This document shows positions 7,410-16,954 of a stretch of 44,246 nt of DNA, piece after piece. The notes beneath the pieces are model-generated. The model worked only from the letters and a program-made list of their open reading frames with translations, was not told where the DNA came from and ran no database searches. The DNA is taken from assembly GCA_024277115.1 (NCBI GenBank), contig JAJRVW010000083.1, forward strand, positions 1 through 44,246. Direction: 5' to 3'. The position numbers and the translations under genes are program-made. The stretch comes from Calditrichota bacterium (GTDB lineage: Bacteria > Calditrichota > Calditrichia > Calditrichales > J004). Position 1 is the first letter of the stretch. Each line of letters starts with the position of its first letter.

Positions 7410-8735
7410 TTAGTTTTTGTTATTTGGTCTTCCAATTGAGAAATAATCAATTCCATATTTTTTCATTCTTTTTGGATCATAAATATTACGTCCGTCAAAG
7501 ATAGCCGCAGCACTAAGGGTTTCTTTTATTAAGAAGAAATCGGGCTCTCTAAATTCGTTCCATTCGGTCATAATAATTAATGCGTCCGTGCCTTCCAGGG
7601 CATCATAGCGTTTATTGAACAAATCAATTCCTTTTCCAAGCCTGTCTTTAAAAATTCGTTCGGCTTCTTTCATTGCTTCGGGATCGTGTGCTTTTACACT
7701 TGCACCGGCAGCGATTAATGCATTGATCATTTCGATGGCCGGAGCATCACGCATATCATCTGTTTTGGGTTTAAAGGCCAAGCCCCACATGGCAAAAGAT
7801 TTTCCTTTAAGATCACCGTTAAAATAATCATTTATTTTCCCGAGCATAATCGTTTTTTGGCTGGCGTTTACATTTTCAACTGATTTTAAAATATTCAGGT
7901 GAATATCATTTTCATTGGCTGTTTTAATCAGTGCTTTTACATCTTTTGGGAAACAGGAACCGCCATAGCCCGTACCGGGGAAAATAAAATAGGGCCCGAT
8001 CCGCACATCGCTACCAATTCCCTTGCGCACCATTTCAATATTGGCGCCCACTTTATCACACAAATTGGCGATTTCGTTTATAAAAGATATTTTAGTGGCC
8101 AAAAGCGCATTGGCAGCATATTTAGTCAACTCGGCACTTTTTTCATCCATCACAATTATTGGTTTGCCTGTACGCACAAAAGGCGAATAGAGATTGCGCA
8201 TAATATCGGCGGCCTCTTCATTGCTTGTACCAATAACCACACGGTCCGGCTTCATAAAATCGGCAATAGCCGCACCTTCTTTTAAAAATTCAGGATTTGA
8301 GACTACGGCAAAATCATGATCCGTATATTTTTTAATTTCTTGCGAAACTAAGTCTGCTGTACCAACAGGAACCGTACTTTTATCCACTACAACTTTAAAC
8401 CCGTTCATGTGCTGGCCAATACTTTTGGCAACGGCAAGAACATATTTTAAATCTGCAGAACCATCTTCATCTGGCGGTGTACCAACTGCAATAAAAATAA
8501 TTTGAGAATCTTTAACCGCTTTCTCAACATCCGTTGTAAAAGTGAGACGCTCTTCCCGCATATTCCGCTTAATCATTTCTTCGAGACCAGGCTCATAAAT
8601 CGGTACCTCGCCTTTGTTGAGGCCATCTATTTTTTCTTTAACAACATCTACACAAACAACTTCATTTCCCGTATCAGAAAAACATGTACCGGCCACAAGG
8701 CCAACATATCCGGTTCCTACAACCGCAACTTTCAT
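7410..8735 (-). CDS. ugd: UDP-glucose 6-dehydrogenase
   Basis: Converts UDP-glucose to UDP-glucuronate with two NAD. The 441 residues show the Rossmann motif 'VVGTGYVGLVAG' at 5-16, the 'STVPVGT' loop (120-126) and the catalytic Cys261 in 'GTGYGGSCFPKD'. AAGGAG lies ten bases before the ATG. It follows the Wzc-type kinase gene by about 100 bases; bacterial tyrosine kinases commonly phosphorylate and activate Ugd, so the adjacency is functionally sensible. Confidence 0.93.
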   Translation of the reverse strand: MKVAVVGTGYVGLVAGTCFSDTGNEVVCVDVVKEKIDGLNKGEVPIYEPGLEEMIKRNMREERLTFTTDVEKAVKDSQIIFIAVGTPPDEDGSADLKYVLAVAKSIGQHMNGFKVVVDKSTVPVGTADLVSQEIKKYTDHDFAVVSNPEFLKEGAAIADFMKPDRVVIGTSNEEAADIMRNLYSPFVRTGKPIIVMDEKSAELTKYAANALLATKISFINEIANLCDKVGANIEMVRKGIGSDVRIGPYFIFPGTGYGGSCFPKDVKALIKTANENDIHLNILKSVENVNASQKTIMLGKINDYFNGDLKGKSFAMWGLAFKPKTDDMRDAPAIEMINALIAAGASVKAHDPEAMKEAERIFKDRLGKGIDLFNKRYDALEGTDALIIMTEWNEFREPDFFLIKETLSAAAIFDGRNIYDPKRMKKYGIDYFSIGRPNNKN

Positions 8736-8836
8736 TTTGCACTCCTTGCAATTCTTTTAATGATTGAACTGTACTCGGTTTTCTCAACCGTTAGTTGAGT
8801 CCATTTCATTTTTTTGTTAATAATTTTTTAATTGTA

Positions 8837-11101
8837 CTAATAAGCTCTTTTTTTACCTTTTTTACCGGGCTTGGAGTAGTAATTATGGTAGTAATAATAA
8901 TAGTAAGTGCCGTACATCCCGCCAACTTCAACACCATTTAACAACGCCCCAAGCATCCTGGCATCTACATTTTCCATTAACGATTTTGCACGAACTACCG
9001 CATCATAATTTGTTTGGCCGGATTTTACAACTAAGAGTACCCCATCAACTTTTGTGCTTAAAATAGCCGCATCGGTAACTGCAATTACAGGGGGCGTATC
9101 AAAAACCACTAAGTCAAAATCCCCTTTTAAACGTTCGATTAAATCTTCCATTTTTTGCGATGAAATTAACTCTGACGGGTTGGGTGGCAATACCCCGCTT
9201 GGAATAATAAATAGATTATCCATGATTGACTTTTTAATCATTTTATCATAACTGATATCATCCATCAGATAATTTGTAATACCATCTTCTTTTTCCAGGC
9301 CAAAAATAGAATGCACGACAGGCCGTCTTAAATCACCATCGATTAGGACAACGCGTTTACCGGATTGGGCCATGGCAATGGCAAGGTTGGCCGAGGTAGT
9401 TGATTTCCCTTCTTTTGGACCGGAACTTGTAACAAGCATCGTACGAACAGTTTTATCTATTTTACTAAATTGCAAATTGGTACGTAAAGTCCGGTATGCT
9501 TCCGAAACAGGTGATTTAGGATCAAGATGGGTGATGAGGCGCGCCTCAATACGTTTCCCTTCGATTGGGCCAAGCTTGCTAAGTTTTGCTTCCAGTTTTT
9601 CTTCCACCTTACTCATTTCGATCTGTGGAATATTGGCCAGCACATTATAACCCAGCTTTTCAAGGTCCTCATGTGTTTTGATCGTATTATCAAAATATTC
9701 TCTTAAAAATGTGATACCAATACCTAGTCCAAGCCCAAGCACCAAACCAAGGGCCAGGTTCAATTTCTTCTTAGGCTTTGTCGGAGAGAGTGGCTCTATG
9801 GCTTCATCGATTACACGCACGTTTTTACGCTGACCGGCTTCCTGTATTTTTGTTTCTTCCAGTTTTTTGGTCATCATGATATAAGTCTGTTCATCAACCA
9901 ACCTTCTACGTTCTAAACGTGCAAGGCCTAACACTTTAACAGGAAGCGTTTCCAGCTCCGCACTATAATCTGCCACAATATCCTGTAGAATATTTATTTT
10001 AGCCGTGCCTGATTTTATTTCTGCATCAAGGTTTATTAGGCTCGTTACTAAATCTTGTGTTAATTGGAAAGGGTCTTTTACCAAACTAGAGGTCGATATT
10101 TTTTGTGCTTCTTCCTGCAACTGTTCTTTGAGGGCATTGATTTTATCATCATATTGCGCAACACCTCTCTGAAAAAACTGTTTATTAACACCCTGCGCTT
10201 CTACCTCTACCGCCGTTGTATATTTTGTTTTTTCGGCAACAAGTTTGGCCAGCTCGGATTGTAAGGTAGTAATATAAGGTGTGGAAATTTCTGTAATTTC
10301 AACTGCTAGGGTTTCACGGCGTTTCTCAAGTTGTGCTTCAAACGAGGATTTCATTTCCAGATTGGCTTCTAACATAACCCTGGTTTGCTCTAATTCTGCT
10401 TCTACCTGAGAGAGCCGGGTGACCATTCCGGTTGTTTCTTCATCCAGGCTGGCAACACGTTCTTTTTCCAGATACTCCCGTAATAATTCCTCAGATGTTT
10501 TTAACTCCTGTGATTTACGTTCCAGCTGATCTTCCAGAAAAGTTCTGAGGTCCTTTATTTCTCCCTGGTTAAACTCGCTGCTGGAGCGTTCATATTCACT
10601 GGCAAGTGTATTTGTAATAAAGGCAGCCTCGAAAGCGCTTGGGGCAGATAGGGTAATTTCGATAATATCTGTCTCTTTTTTATTTATTACTTCCATGCTC
10701 TCCCGGATTATTACAACCATATCACGCAACGTCTTATATTCACCCTCTTTATTGGGATGAAATAGCGATAAAGAGTCCCTGACGTTAGAAAGCTCCAGAT
10801 TTTTAATTACACGTTCGGCTATCGAACGGCTTTTGATAATTTCCATTTGGTTGGCAATATGCGTGCTTTGATTGCCAAAAGAATTGAAATCGAATAATGC
10901 TGTTCCCATCCCCTGATTATCTTCAATAATTAATGAGGTTGTAGCATCATAAACAGGGCGGGTTGTAAATGTATAATAAACAGTCGCTGTAAATACAACC
11001 AGAAATGAGAATAATATTATCCATCTTCCTCTGTATATTATGCGCAAATAATCAGTTAATGTAACTTCCTGATTTTGTTGATCTTGTACTTGGTTTACCA
11101 C
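8837..11101 (-). CDS. wzc: Wzc-type polysaccharide co-polymerase and tyrosine autokinase
   Basis: The 754-residue protein combines a Wzz chain-length domain and a BY-kinase. Visible in order: cytoplasmic N-terminus with 'LTDYLRIIYRGRW', a first membrane helix (about 31-49), a long periplasmic coiled coil, the proline-rich 'PLSPTKPKKK' before the second helix, then the kinase with Walker A 'GPKEGKST' (561-568), Walker A' 'VVLIDGD' (584-590) and Walker B 'LVVFD' (664-668). The C-terminus carries a tyrosine cluster (Tyr730, 733-738, 741, 742), the usual autophosphorylation site. The start is GTG with AGGAGA about nine bases upstream. It would control exopolysaccharide chain length and export. 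Confidence 0.93.
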   Translation of the reverse strand: MVNQVQDQQNQEVTLTDYLRIIYRGRWIILFSFLVVFTATVYYTFTTRPVYDATTSLIIEDNQGMGTALFDFNSFGNQSTHIANQMEIIKSRSIAERVIKNLELSNVRDSLSLFHPNKEGEYKTLRDMVVIIRESMEVINKKETDIIEITLSAPSAFEAAFITNTLASEYERSSSEFNQGEIKDLRTFLEDQLERKSQELKTSEELLREYLEKERVASLDEETTGMVTRLSQVEAELEQTRVMLEANLEMKSSFEAQLEKRRETLAVEITEISTPYITTLQSELAKLVAEKTKYTTAVEVEAQGVNKQFFQRGVAQYDDKINALKEQLQEEAQKISTSSLVKDPFQLTQDLVTSLINLDAEIKSGTAKINILQDIVADYSAELETLPVKVLGLARLERRRLVDEQTYIMMTKKLEETKIQEAGQRKNVRVIDEAIEPLSPTKPKKKLNLALGLVLGLGLGIGITFLREYFDNTIKTHEDLEKLGYNVLANIPQIEMSKVEEKLEAKLSKLGPIEGKRIEARLITHLDPKSPVSEAYRTLRTNLQFSKIDKTVRTMLVTSSGPKEGKSTTSANLAIAMAQSGKRVVLIDGDLRRPVVHSIFGLEKEDGITNYLMDDISYDKMIKKSIMDNLFIIPSGVLPPNPSELISSQKMEDLIERLKGDFDLVVFDTPPVIAVTDAAILSTKVDGVLLVVKSGQTNYDAVVRAKSLMENVDARMLGALLNGVEVGGMYGTYYYYYYHNYYSKPGKKGKKRAY

Positions 11102-11341
11102 CTATGATTCTCCTACAAATGTACTTTTTGGATTTTGGTTTAGATATGAAGGTCGATAATTTATTGTTTTTCGGAAAGATTTTGCAGATTGTAAATTTTT
11201 ATTAAACTTTAATGATGCAGATAATTCCTGACAAGCTCTTCTATATTTTACATTTAGCGATAAAATATTTCTATAAAAAAAATTTGCCAACAAACTATCA
11301 GGCAAATATTTGCTCCAACCAATAAATACTAAAAACTGATC
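11102..11341. other. Gap between lolA and wzc, no convincing gene
   Basis: This 240-base stretch contains the wzc ribosome binding site (AGGAGA near 11108-11114) and an AT-rich 67-codon minus-strand frame that abuts wzc but has no recognisable domain and no good start context. It is probably the promoter and 5' leader of the exopolysaccharide genes. Confidence 0.5.
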
Positions 11342-11974
11342 TTACCGCATGTCAACTACTTTCATTTCTTCTGTCGCTTTTAATGTGAAAAAATCGTCTT
11401 TTAAGTCCTGATCAATTTTTATATCTAAAATATCGAATGTACTTTTATTGCTGTTTAAATCAGTCGTCTCTATACGTAAGATCAACCATTCGTCATCCTC
11501 GACCCAGATTTTCATACTTTTGATAAAACCATGTACATTCTCTTTAGGGTCTAATTTAATTACAAATACATTTTTGCCGCGCAGCTTCTCTTCCCGAAGC
11601 AAAGTAGAATAATATTCTTTTGGATATTTAAAGAGCATATCCCGTGGGAGCAATGCACCGGAGTTTTTCCGTACACGGTCAATAATAAATTGTTTTGAGA
11701 TTGAATTATAGGTCCAGACTGTTTCCCCATCTGTTGCAATGGATTGATCATCCGATTCAAAACGATATTTTATGCCATCTTTTATATAAATTTTTCCGAT
11801 TGTCTCACTAATAGTCCCGGTAAGTTTAAATGATTCCATCCTTTTAAATGTAGCGGAAATATCTTCAATTTCGTCATATTTATCCTGCACTTCCTCGATA
11901 ATGTCGTCAACATCCTTGGCCATACCAAACTGGATGATGAAAATAGCAAAGAAAATATATTTTAAAAATTTCAT
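11342..11974 (-). CDS. lolA: LolA-like outer-membrane lipoprotein carrier
   Basis: A 210-residue protein with a signal peptide (about 1-19, 'MKFLKYIFFAIFIIQFGMAK') and the LolA/LolB-like fold signature: 'DVDDIIEEVQDKYDEIEDIS' with 'ATFKR', a run of beta strands, 'WTYNSISKQFIIDR' and 'STFDILDIKID' near the end. LolA carries lipoproteins through the periplasm to the outer membrane. It lies directly downstream of ftsK, a common pairing in this part of the tree. Sequence similarity to LolA is typically low, so the call rests on fold pattern, length and position. Confidence 0.82.
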   Translation of the reverse strand: MKFLKYIFFAIFIIQFGMAKDVDDIIEEVQDKYDEIEDISATFKRMESFKLTGTISETIGKIYIKDGIKYRFESDDQSIATDGETVWTYNSISKQFIIDRVRKNSGALLPRDMLFKYPKEYYSTLLREEKLRGKNVFVIKLDPKENVHGFIKSMKIWVEDDEWLILRIETTDLNSNKSTFDILDIKIDQDLKDDFFTLKATEEMKVVDMR

Positions 11975-12048
11975 AATGTATCCTTATTAATCTGATCCCG
12001 GTAATTTAAGAAGAAAATAAATTAAATGCGTGCGCTTAAGCACCTAAC

Positions 12049-14469
12049 TCAGGAGATGGCCCCAAGTTCCTGTGCGGTCATTAAAACTTCGCGCGGTTTT
12101 CCACCAACAGCGGCGCCTACGATACCTTCCTCTTCCATATCGTCAATAAGACGGGCGGCGCGTGAATAACCGATTTTTAACCGGCGCTGCAATAGTGAAA
12201 TTGAGCCGGACTGCGATTGCACAACTATGGCACGTGCATCATTATACAGTTCATCGCCCGCACTGTTAATGCCATCATCAAATGATTCCCTGCGCGATTC
12301 GCTGGGCTGGGGTAAGCTGTAATACGGGAGTTTGGGTTGCTTTTTTATGTGGTTGATAACCTGTTCTACTTCTTCTGTGGCCACAAAAGGGTTTTGCAAA
12401 CGCACCGCTTTGGCCGTACCTGTCAGTTTAAAAAGGAGGTCGCCATTTCCCAGCAGTTGCTCGGCGCCATTGGCATCTAAAATTGTGCGTGAATCCACTT
12501 TGGTTGCGACCTGATAAGCCAAACGGGCAGGCAAATTGGCTTTGATCAAACCGGTAATTACATCAACACTTGGCCGCTGCGTAGCCACAATCATGTGGAT
12601 GCCCCCTGCACGTGCCATCTGTGCCAATCGGGCGATGGGCAGTTCCACATCCTTAGAAGCAACCATCATTAAATCGGCCAACTCGTCAATCAACACAACA
12701 ATGTAGGGCATTTGCTGGTGTTCGGTATTTTTATATGCTTTGGGATTGGCCAATACTTTTGCGTTGTACTCACGGATATTGCGCACCGATAAATGATGCA
12801 TCCTGTCCATGCGCCGCTCCATCTCCAAAACCATCGTATTAAGCATACTCACAGCATTCCCGGCCTTTGTGATCACCGTTTCATCAAGATCGGGACGCCA
12901 AAGCAAATAATGGTTTTTCATTTCTTCATACAACGAAAGTTCCAGTTTTTTAGGATCGACCATCACAAATTTTACTTTGCCCGGATCGACCGAATAAAGC
13001 AAGGAGCAGATAATTGTATTTATCCCCACACTTTTACCGGCGCCTGTTGCCCCCGCAATTAGCAGATGTGGCATTTTTACCAAGTCTACCACAAACGATT
13101 CGCCATTAATCGCCTTGCCAACAGCAATGGGCAGTTCAAATTCTTTATGGTTAAATTTTTCAGAGCGTATCAGGGATTTTAAGTAAACAGTTTGGGGATG
13201 CTTGTTGGGTATTTCGATTCCCACGGCGGCTTTCCCGGGAATGGGTGCAATAATCCGGATGCCACGTGCTTCCATCGCCAGTGCCAAATCGTTTTCTAAA
13301 TTTACGATCGAGTTTACCTTTACGCCCGGTGCAGGTTGCAGTTCGTACAAGGTTATAACCGGCCCGGCGGTGACACGTACAACTTTGGCCTTAACCCCAT
13401 AATCCAATAATTTATATTCCAACAGTTCCGCATTGGATTTTAACTCTTCTTTTGAGATCGAATTTCTATTGGGTGGTGGGTCGTTTAAAAGATCGATAGA
13501 GGGAAATTTAAAACGGGCAATACTTTCTTTTACAAGATCGTCATAATCCAGTTGTTCTTCTTCTACCGGCCCTTCCAGTTCAAAATCAGGACCCTCCCCG
13601 GTTTCGAATGGCTCATCAGTCGAAAAGCTATCGATCGGCTCCTCTTCCGTCTTATTAGGGCCATGCTGGAAATTATCCGATTCATTTGAGAAAATATCAG
13701 GGCCTTTATCTTCAACTTGTTCGGAAATATTAAATTCTAAAGGGGGAACCTCATTTTTACTAATTGGTTGCGGTTCAACATCTGTTGGCTTTTCTGTCTC
13801 CGCTTCCTTATTTATACGTTTCTGCTCTTTTTTGCTTGCACGTAGTTCTTTTTTAGCCGCCCTTTGTGCTTTTAGATCAGCCCACTTCTCATTGATTGAC
13901 TGAAGAACGCCCTCTACGATTGCATTGATCGAAGCCATCATGGCATGGACGCTATCTTTCATAGAAGCAAACAGAACGAGCCCCGTTAACATAATCAATA
14001 ATAAAAAACTACCGATTTGGCCAAGGTAGAGTACAAATTTAGCAGCCAGCCAACCACCTATTAATCCGCTTGGATAATATTCCACCAAATTGCCGTGAGT
14101 TTTTAAAGCAGCCGGAAAAGCAAGGATAATGGAAATTAAAAGTGACCAGATTACTACTTTTATAATTAAATTCTTATATGTACCAATATTTTGATTTTTA
14201 AAGAATGCCAGGCCAGAAATAAACAGGATAACCGGAGATACCAAGGCCGCATAACCGAGGGTCCATTGCATAATCAAATGGGCAAAGGCCGCGCCAAACG
14301 GACCAAACCAATTATGTGTGGTAACAGGATTATCTGCAATATTTATATTTACAGGATCATCAAGATGATAGGATACAATCGCTAAAAACATAAAAGCAGC
14401 AAGGCCCATAAACACAAGGCCACTAATCTGCAGGCTATTTGATTCTTTGAGGTTTTTCTTTTTTTTCAT
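12049..14469 (-). CDS. ftsK: FtsK/SpoIIIE-family DNA translocase
   Basis: FtsK pumps chromosomal DNA at the division septum. It has four N-terminal membrane segments, a charged low-complexity linker (about 205-325 of the longer reading), the motor with Walker A 'GATGAGKS' and Walker B 'VVLIDELADLM', and a C-terminal winged-helix gamma domain ('LKIGYSRAARLIDDMEEEG'). The frame is open from an upstream ATG at 14499, but the start at 14469 (MKKKKN) is chosen because the ten extra residues are atypical. The product is then 806 aa, normal for the family. lolA follows. Confidence 0.95.
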   Translation of the reverse strand: MKKKKNLKESNSLQISGLVFMGLAAFMFLAIVSYHLDDPVNINIADNPVTTHNWFGPFGAAFAHLIMQWTLGYAALVSPVILFISGLAFFKNQNIGTYKNLIIKVVIWSLLISIILAFPAALKTHGNLVEYYPSGLIGGWLAAKFVLYLGQIGSFLLLIMLTGLVLFASMKDSVHAMMASINAIVEGVLQSINEKWADLKAQRAAKKELRASKKEQKRINKEAETEKPTDVEPQPISKNEVPPLEFNISEQVEDKGPDIFSNESDNFQHGPNKTEEEPIDSFSTDEPFETGEGPDFELEGPVEEEQLDYDDLVKESIARFKFPSIDLLNDPPPNRNSISKEELKSNAELLEYKLLDYGVKAKVVRVTAGPVITLYELQPAPGVKVNSIVNLENDLALAMEARGIRIIAPIPGKAAVGIEIPNKHPQTVYLKSLIRSEKFNHKEFELPIAVGKAINGESFVVDLVKMPHLLIAGATGAGKSVGINTIICSLLYSVDPGKVKFVMVDPKKLELSLYEEMKNHYLLWRPDLDETVITKAGNAVSMLNTMVLEMERRMDRMHHLSVRNIREYNAKVLANPKAYKNTEHQQMPYIVVLIDELADLMMVASKDVELPIARLAQMARAGGIHMIVATQRPSVDVITGLIKANLPARLAYQVATKVDSRTILDANGAEQLLGNGDLLFKLTGTAKAVRLQNPFVATEEVEQVINHIKKQPKLPYYSLPQPSESRRESFDDGINSAGDELYNDARAIVVQSQSGSISLLQRRLKIGYSRAARLIDDMEEEGIVGAAVGGKPREVLMTAQELGAIS

Positions 14470-14552
14470 TTTTTTAAGTTTTATGAAGCAAGTATGCAAA
14501 ATATAATTAAGATAAAAACCTAATCCAAGTGAAAGAAATTTAAAGATATATT

Positions 14553-15260
14553 TTAGAAAATTTCCCGGATAAGCTGGATGGCTTTTTGCTGATCAAGAAA
14601 AAAAGGGCTGGTTGCAATTGTAACCAATTTCGCTTGTTTTTCATACGCCCTGATTTTAGCGATTTTTATACTTTTGGGGATATAATCCATCTCAGCGCTA
14701 AAAATATCCATGTCCACATCCAGAACAATCTGCCCGGAAAATAATTTTTCAAACGTAACGCTGCTATCAATAATTTCGACAGATTTAAACAATCCAATTT
14801 TTATTGCGGGTTGGATAAAATTGCCAACATTCAGTTTAAAATTGGTGTAATCAAAAACTTCATTGGCATCCATAAATTCTTTTTTACTGATCCATTTTAA
14901 GGGTTCACGCATATCTGTGTGTTGATCCACATGAACCAAGGTTTCTCCGAAATCAATCAGTTTTTTTTGGAGCGCATAAGCCCAAAAGAAAAATGCATGG
15001 TTATGATTATCAAATATAAAATATTCCCGGCCTTCTTTTTGCCAGTGAATAAAGTTTTTTAAACCATAAAAATTCTTTTCTGTGCCATCCTCCAACTCAG
15101 AAAAAACAATTTGTTGGCCAATCTTCAAATCCTCGGGTGTACCATCAATTAAAGGAGGAATAAAGATTTCACTCTGTTTTCTCGCATTAAAGGAAAAAGC
15201 GTTATTTCCAACCGCTTTTGCAATCGAAAAGCCCTTATAAAAGTGCCGGGGATTCAGCAT
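14553..15260 (-). CDS. UPF0489-family protein, arginase-like
   Basis: This 235-residue protein matches the UPF0489 family, which has an arginase/deacetylase-like fold; some relatives are peptide arginases that turn arginine into ornithine in ribosomal peptides. Candidate Mn ligands are in place: 'FDNHNHAF' (His86, His88), 'VHVDQHTDMR' (His110, Asp112, His114, Asp116) and 'LDVDMDIFS' (Asp181, Asp183, Asp185). No peptide precursor or maturase is adjacent, so the substrate is unknown. It is separated from gcvT by a repeat-filled gap and from ftsK by 83 bases. Confidence 0.72.
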   Translation of the reverse strand: MLNPRHFYKGFSIAKAVGNNAFSFNARKQSEIFIPPLIDGTPEDLKIGQQIVFSELEDGTEKNFYGLKNFIHWQKEGREYFIFDNHNHAFFFWAYALQKKLIDFGETLVHVDQHTDMREPLKWISKKEFMDANEVFDYTNFKLNVGNFIQPAIKIGLFKSVEIIDSSVTFEKLFSGQIVLDVDMDIFSAEMDYIPKSIKIAKIRAYEKQAKLVTIATSPFFLDQQKAIQLIREIF

Positions 15261-15320
15261 GTTTTATTTTATCACTTTCTCTAGCTTACTTTTATCTGAA
15301 ACAAAGTTTCTAACCACAGG

Positions 15321-15345
15321 CGTTCTCAAACAGAGTTTGAGAACG
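15321..15345. repeat. Perfect dispersed hairpin (REP-like)
   Basis: An 11-bp perfect stem, CGTTCTCAAAC with GTTTGAGAACG, closes a three-base loop. It is the cleanest copy of the family also found at 1276-1300, 22359-22382 and 24798-24818. Confidence 0.9.
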
Positions 15346-15518
15346 AGGGTACACACCACAACAAACCTTGTTCACAATCTCCTAATCGAGAACACAATTG
15401 CAATGAAACCGCGCTTCGGAACAAAGGCTTAAAAACAATAATACTCCCGTCATGCTGAATTAATTTCTGCAGCCGTTCATAAAAACCATAAATAAAATCT
15501 TGGGATACATTGTTTTCT

Positions 15519-15590
15519 ACCACAGAGGACGCTGAGTTCACTGAGGCTTTTTTTTAAATTGTTTTTCCTCTGTGTTTTCCGTGAACTCTG
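15519..15590. repeat. CCACAGAGG-type repeat with interleaved inverted arms
   Basis: CACAGAGGA (15520-15528) pairs with TCCTCTGTG (15565-15573), and GAGTTCAC (15533-15540) pairs with GTGAACTC (15580-15587). The arms alternate (A B A' B'), so both cannot form a simple nested hairpin; a pseudoknot or alternating structures are possible. Confidence 0.75.
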
Positions 15591-15679
15591 TTGTCAAATA
15601 GAAAGGGCAACTACTTTTCTCGTTAACAACCTCCCGATTGGGAACGCTATTGTAAGGAAACTGTGTTTCCCAGTATAAC

Positions 15680-16750
15680 CTAAACAAACGGTGGCTTAAT
15701 TATCTCAGCCTTCACCATTTTATTGCGTACCTCAATCTCAATTTCCGTACCAATTTTTGTAAACCCCTTTTTTACATATCCCAAGCCAATGCCCTTCTCT
15801 AAGATAGGGGAAACCGTGCCACTCGTAACCGAGCCTAATTCTTCACCATCTTTAAAAATTTTATACCCTTTACGCGGAAAACCCGGCGCTTGTAAAACAA
15901 AAGCAACCAGCCGCCTTTTCAATCCATCTTCTTTCACTTTTCGTAAAGCATCTGCCCCGATAAAATCGCCTTTATCCAATTTGGTAATCCATCCCAAACC
16001 TGCTTCCAAAGGATTAGTTGTCTGATCTATGTCGTTGCCATAGAGGCACATTTTTTTCTCCAGGCGCAACGAATCACGCGCGGCCAACCCGATCGGTTCA
16101 ATCCCGAACGGTGAACCAGCATCAAAAACCGCGTCCCATACTTTTTGCGCATACTGGTTTTCAAAGTAGAGTTCAAATCCCGGCTCGCCCGTATAACCTG
16201 TCCTGGAAATTAGCATCGGTGCCCCGGCAAGTTCCCCCTCTTTGAACCAATAAAATTTTATGGCTGCTAAGTCGACACTTGTAAGCTTTTGCAAAATTTC
16301 TTCCGCCTTTTTTCCCTGAACGGCCAATTGGGTGATTTGATCACTGGTATCCTTTACCTCGCAATCTTGCAATTTATTTTTTATTATCCAGGCAAGGTCT
16401 TTATCTTTATTGGCGGCATTGACCACCAACAGAAATTTGTCCGGGTAGCGATATACAAGCAAATCGTCCACAATCCCACCATCTTCGTAACACATGGCCG
16501 TGTAATGCGCCTGGCCAACTTCAAGCGCGGCCACATCATTAACCGTCAACCGCTGAACCATTTCGAATGCATTTTCGCCACTTACTTCTATCTCGCCCAT
16601 ATGCGAAACATCAAACACGCCAACTGTTTCCCGTACACGACGATGTTCATCACGGATGCCCTTATATTGGATGGGCATACTAAATCCGGCAAACTCAACC
16701 ATCTTAGCGCCCAAGGCAACATGCGTATCATATAATGCTGTTTTTTTCAT
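15680..16750 (-). CDS. gcvT: Glycine cleavage system T protein (aminomethyltransferase)
   Basis: GcvT transfers the methylene group of aminomethylated GcvH lipoate to tetrahydrofolate, releasing ammonia. The 356-residue length is normal. Signature stretches are 'FDVSHMGEIEVSG' near residue 47, 'GIVDDLLVYR', 'SRTGYTGEPGFELYF' and 'EPIGLAARDSLRLEK'. No gcvH or gcvP lies nearby and no glycine riboswitch was recognised upstream, so it is a lone gene. Confidence 0.95.
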   Translation of the reverse strand: MKKTALYDTHVALGAKMVEFAGFSMPIQYKGIRDEHRRVRETVGVFDVSHMGEIEVSGENAFEMVQRLTVNDVAALEVGQAHYTAMCYEDGGIVDDLLVYRYPDKFLLVVNAANKDKDLAWIIKNKLQDCEVKDTSDQITQLAVQGKKAEEILQKLTSVDLAAIKFYWFKEGELAGAPMLISRTGYTGEPGFELYFENQYAQKVWDAVFDAGSPFGIEPIGLAARDSLRLEKKMCLYGNDIDQTTNPLEAGLGWITKLDKGDFIGADALRKVKEDGLKRRLVAFVLQAPGFPRKGYKIFKDGEELGSVTSGTVSPILEKGIGLGYVKKGFTKIGTEIEIEVRNKMVKAEIIKPPFV

Positions 16751-16910
16751 TTAATTTACTCCATCTATAAAAATTCAATCTTTAAACAATAACTCTACAA
16801 ACTTATTTAATTCCTACGTTTAATCACGGGTAAAATTCGACTTTATCTTATTTTGGCAAATTTCTAATATGACAAAGATCCTTACAGGATGACAAAATAA
16901 ACCAATCTTT

Positions 16911-16945
16911 CAATTTTTTCCCGATTAAGATCATCGGGATTTCGC
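16911..16945. repeat. CCCGAT...ATCGGG hairpin repeat downstream of uvrA
   Basis: TTCCCGAT, a seven-base loop and ATCGGGATTTCG form a 6-bp hairpin beside the uvrA stop. A close relative sits at about 19899-19940 on the other side of uvrA in the same orientation. Confidence 0.7.
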
Positions 16946-16954
16946 ACAGAGCGC

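Larger units (their letters stand above)
15261..15679. repeat. Repeat-filled intergenic region, no gene
   Basis: This 419-base gap contains three repeat types. At 15321-15345 is a perfect hairpin (CGTTCTCAAAC, AGA, GTTTGAGAACG). Degenerate relatives with the tail 'AATTGCAATGAAAC' lie near 15360-15405 and 'TATTGTAAGGAAAC' near 15649. At 15519-15590 is a 'CCACAGAGG' element with two interleaved inverted pairs. A frame of 71 codons across it is an artefact of the repeats. Confidence 0.8.

Noticed and set aside
11102-11305. 67-codon minus-strand frame directly before wzc
   Set aside because: AT-rich, no domain or signal, and it covers the wzc ribosome binding site. Treated as leader sequence.
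15326-15541. 71-codon minus-strand frame downstream of the UPF0489 gene
   Set aside because: Composed entirely of dispersed repeat sequence.
16911-16945. Intrinsic terminator for uvrA
   Set aside because: The hairpin lacks a T-run on the minus strand; it is better explained as a dispersed repeat, since a relative lies upstream of the gene.
16751-16954. Possible glycine riboswitch upstream of gcvT
   Set aside because: The gap is AT-rich with only short imperfect repeats; no aptamer-like conserved helices were found.
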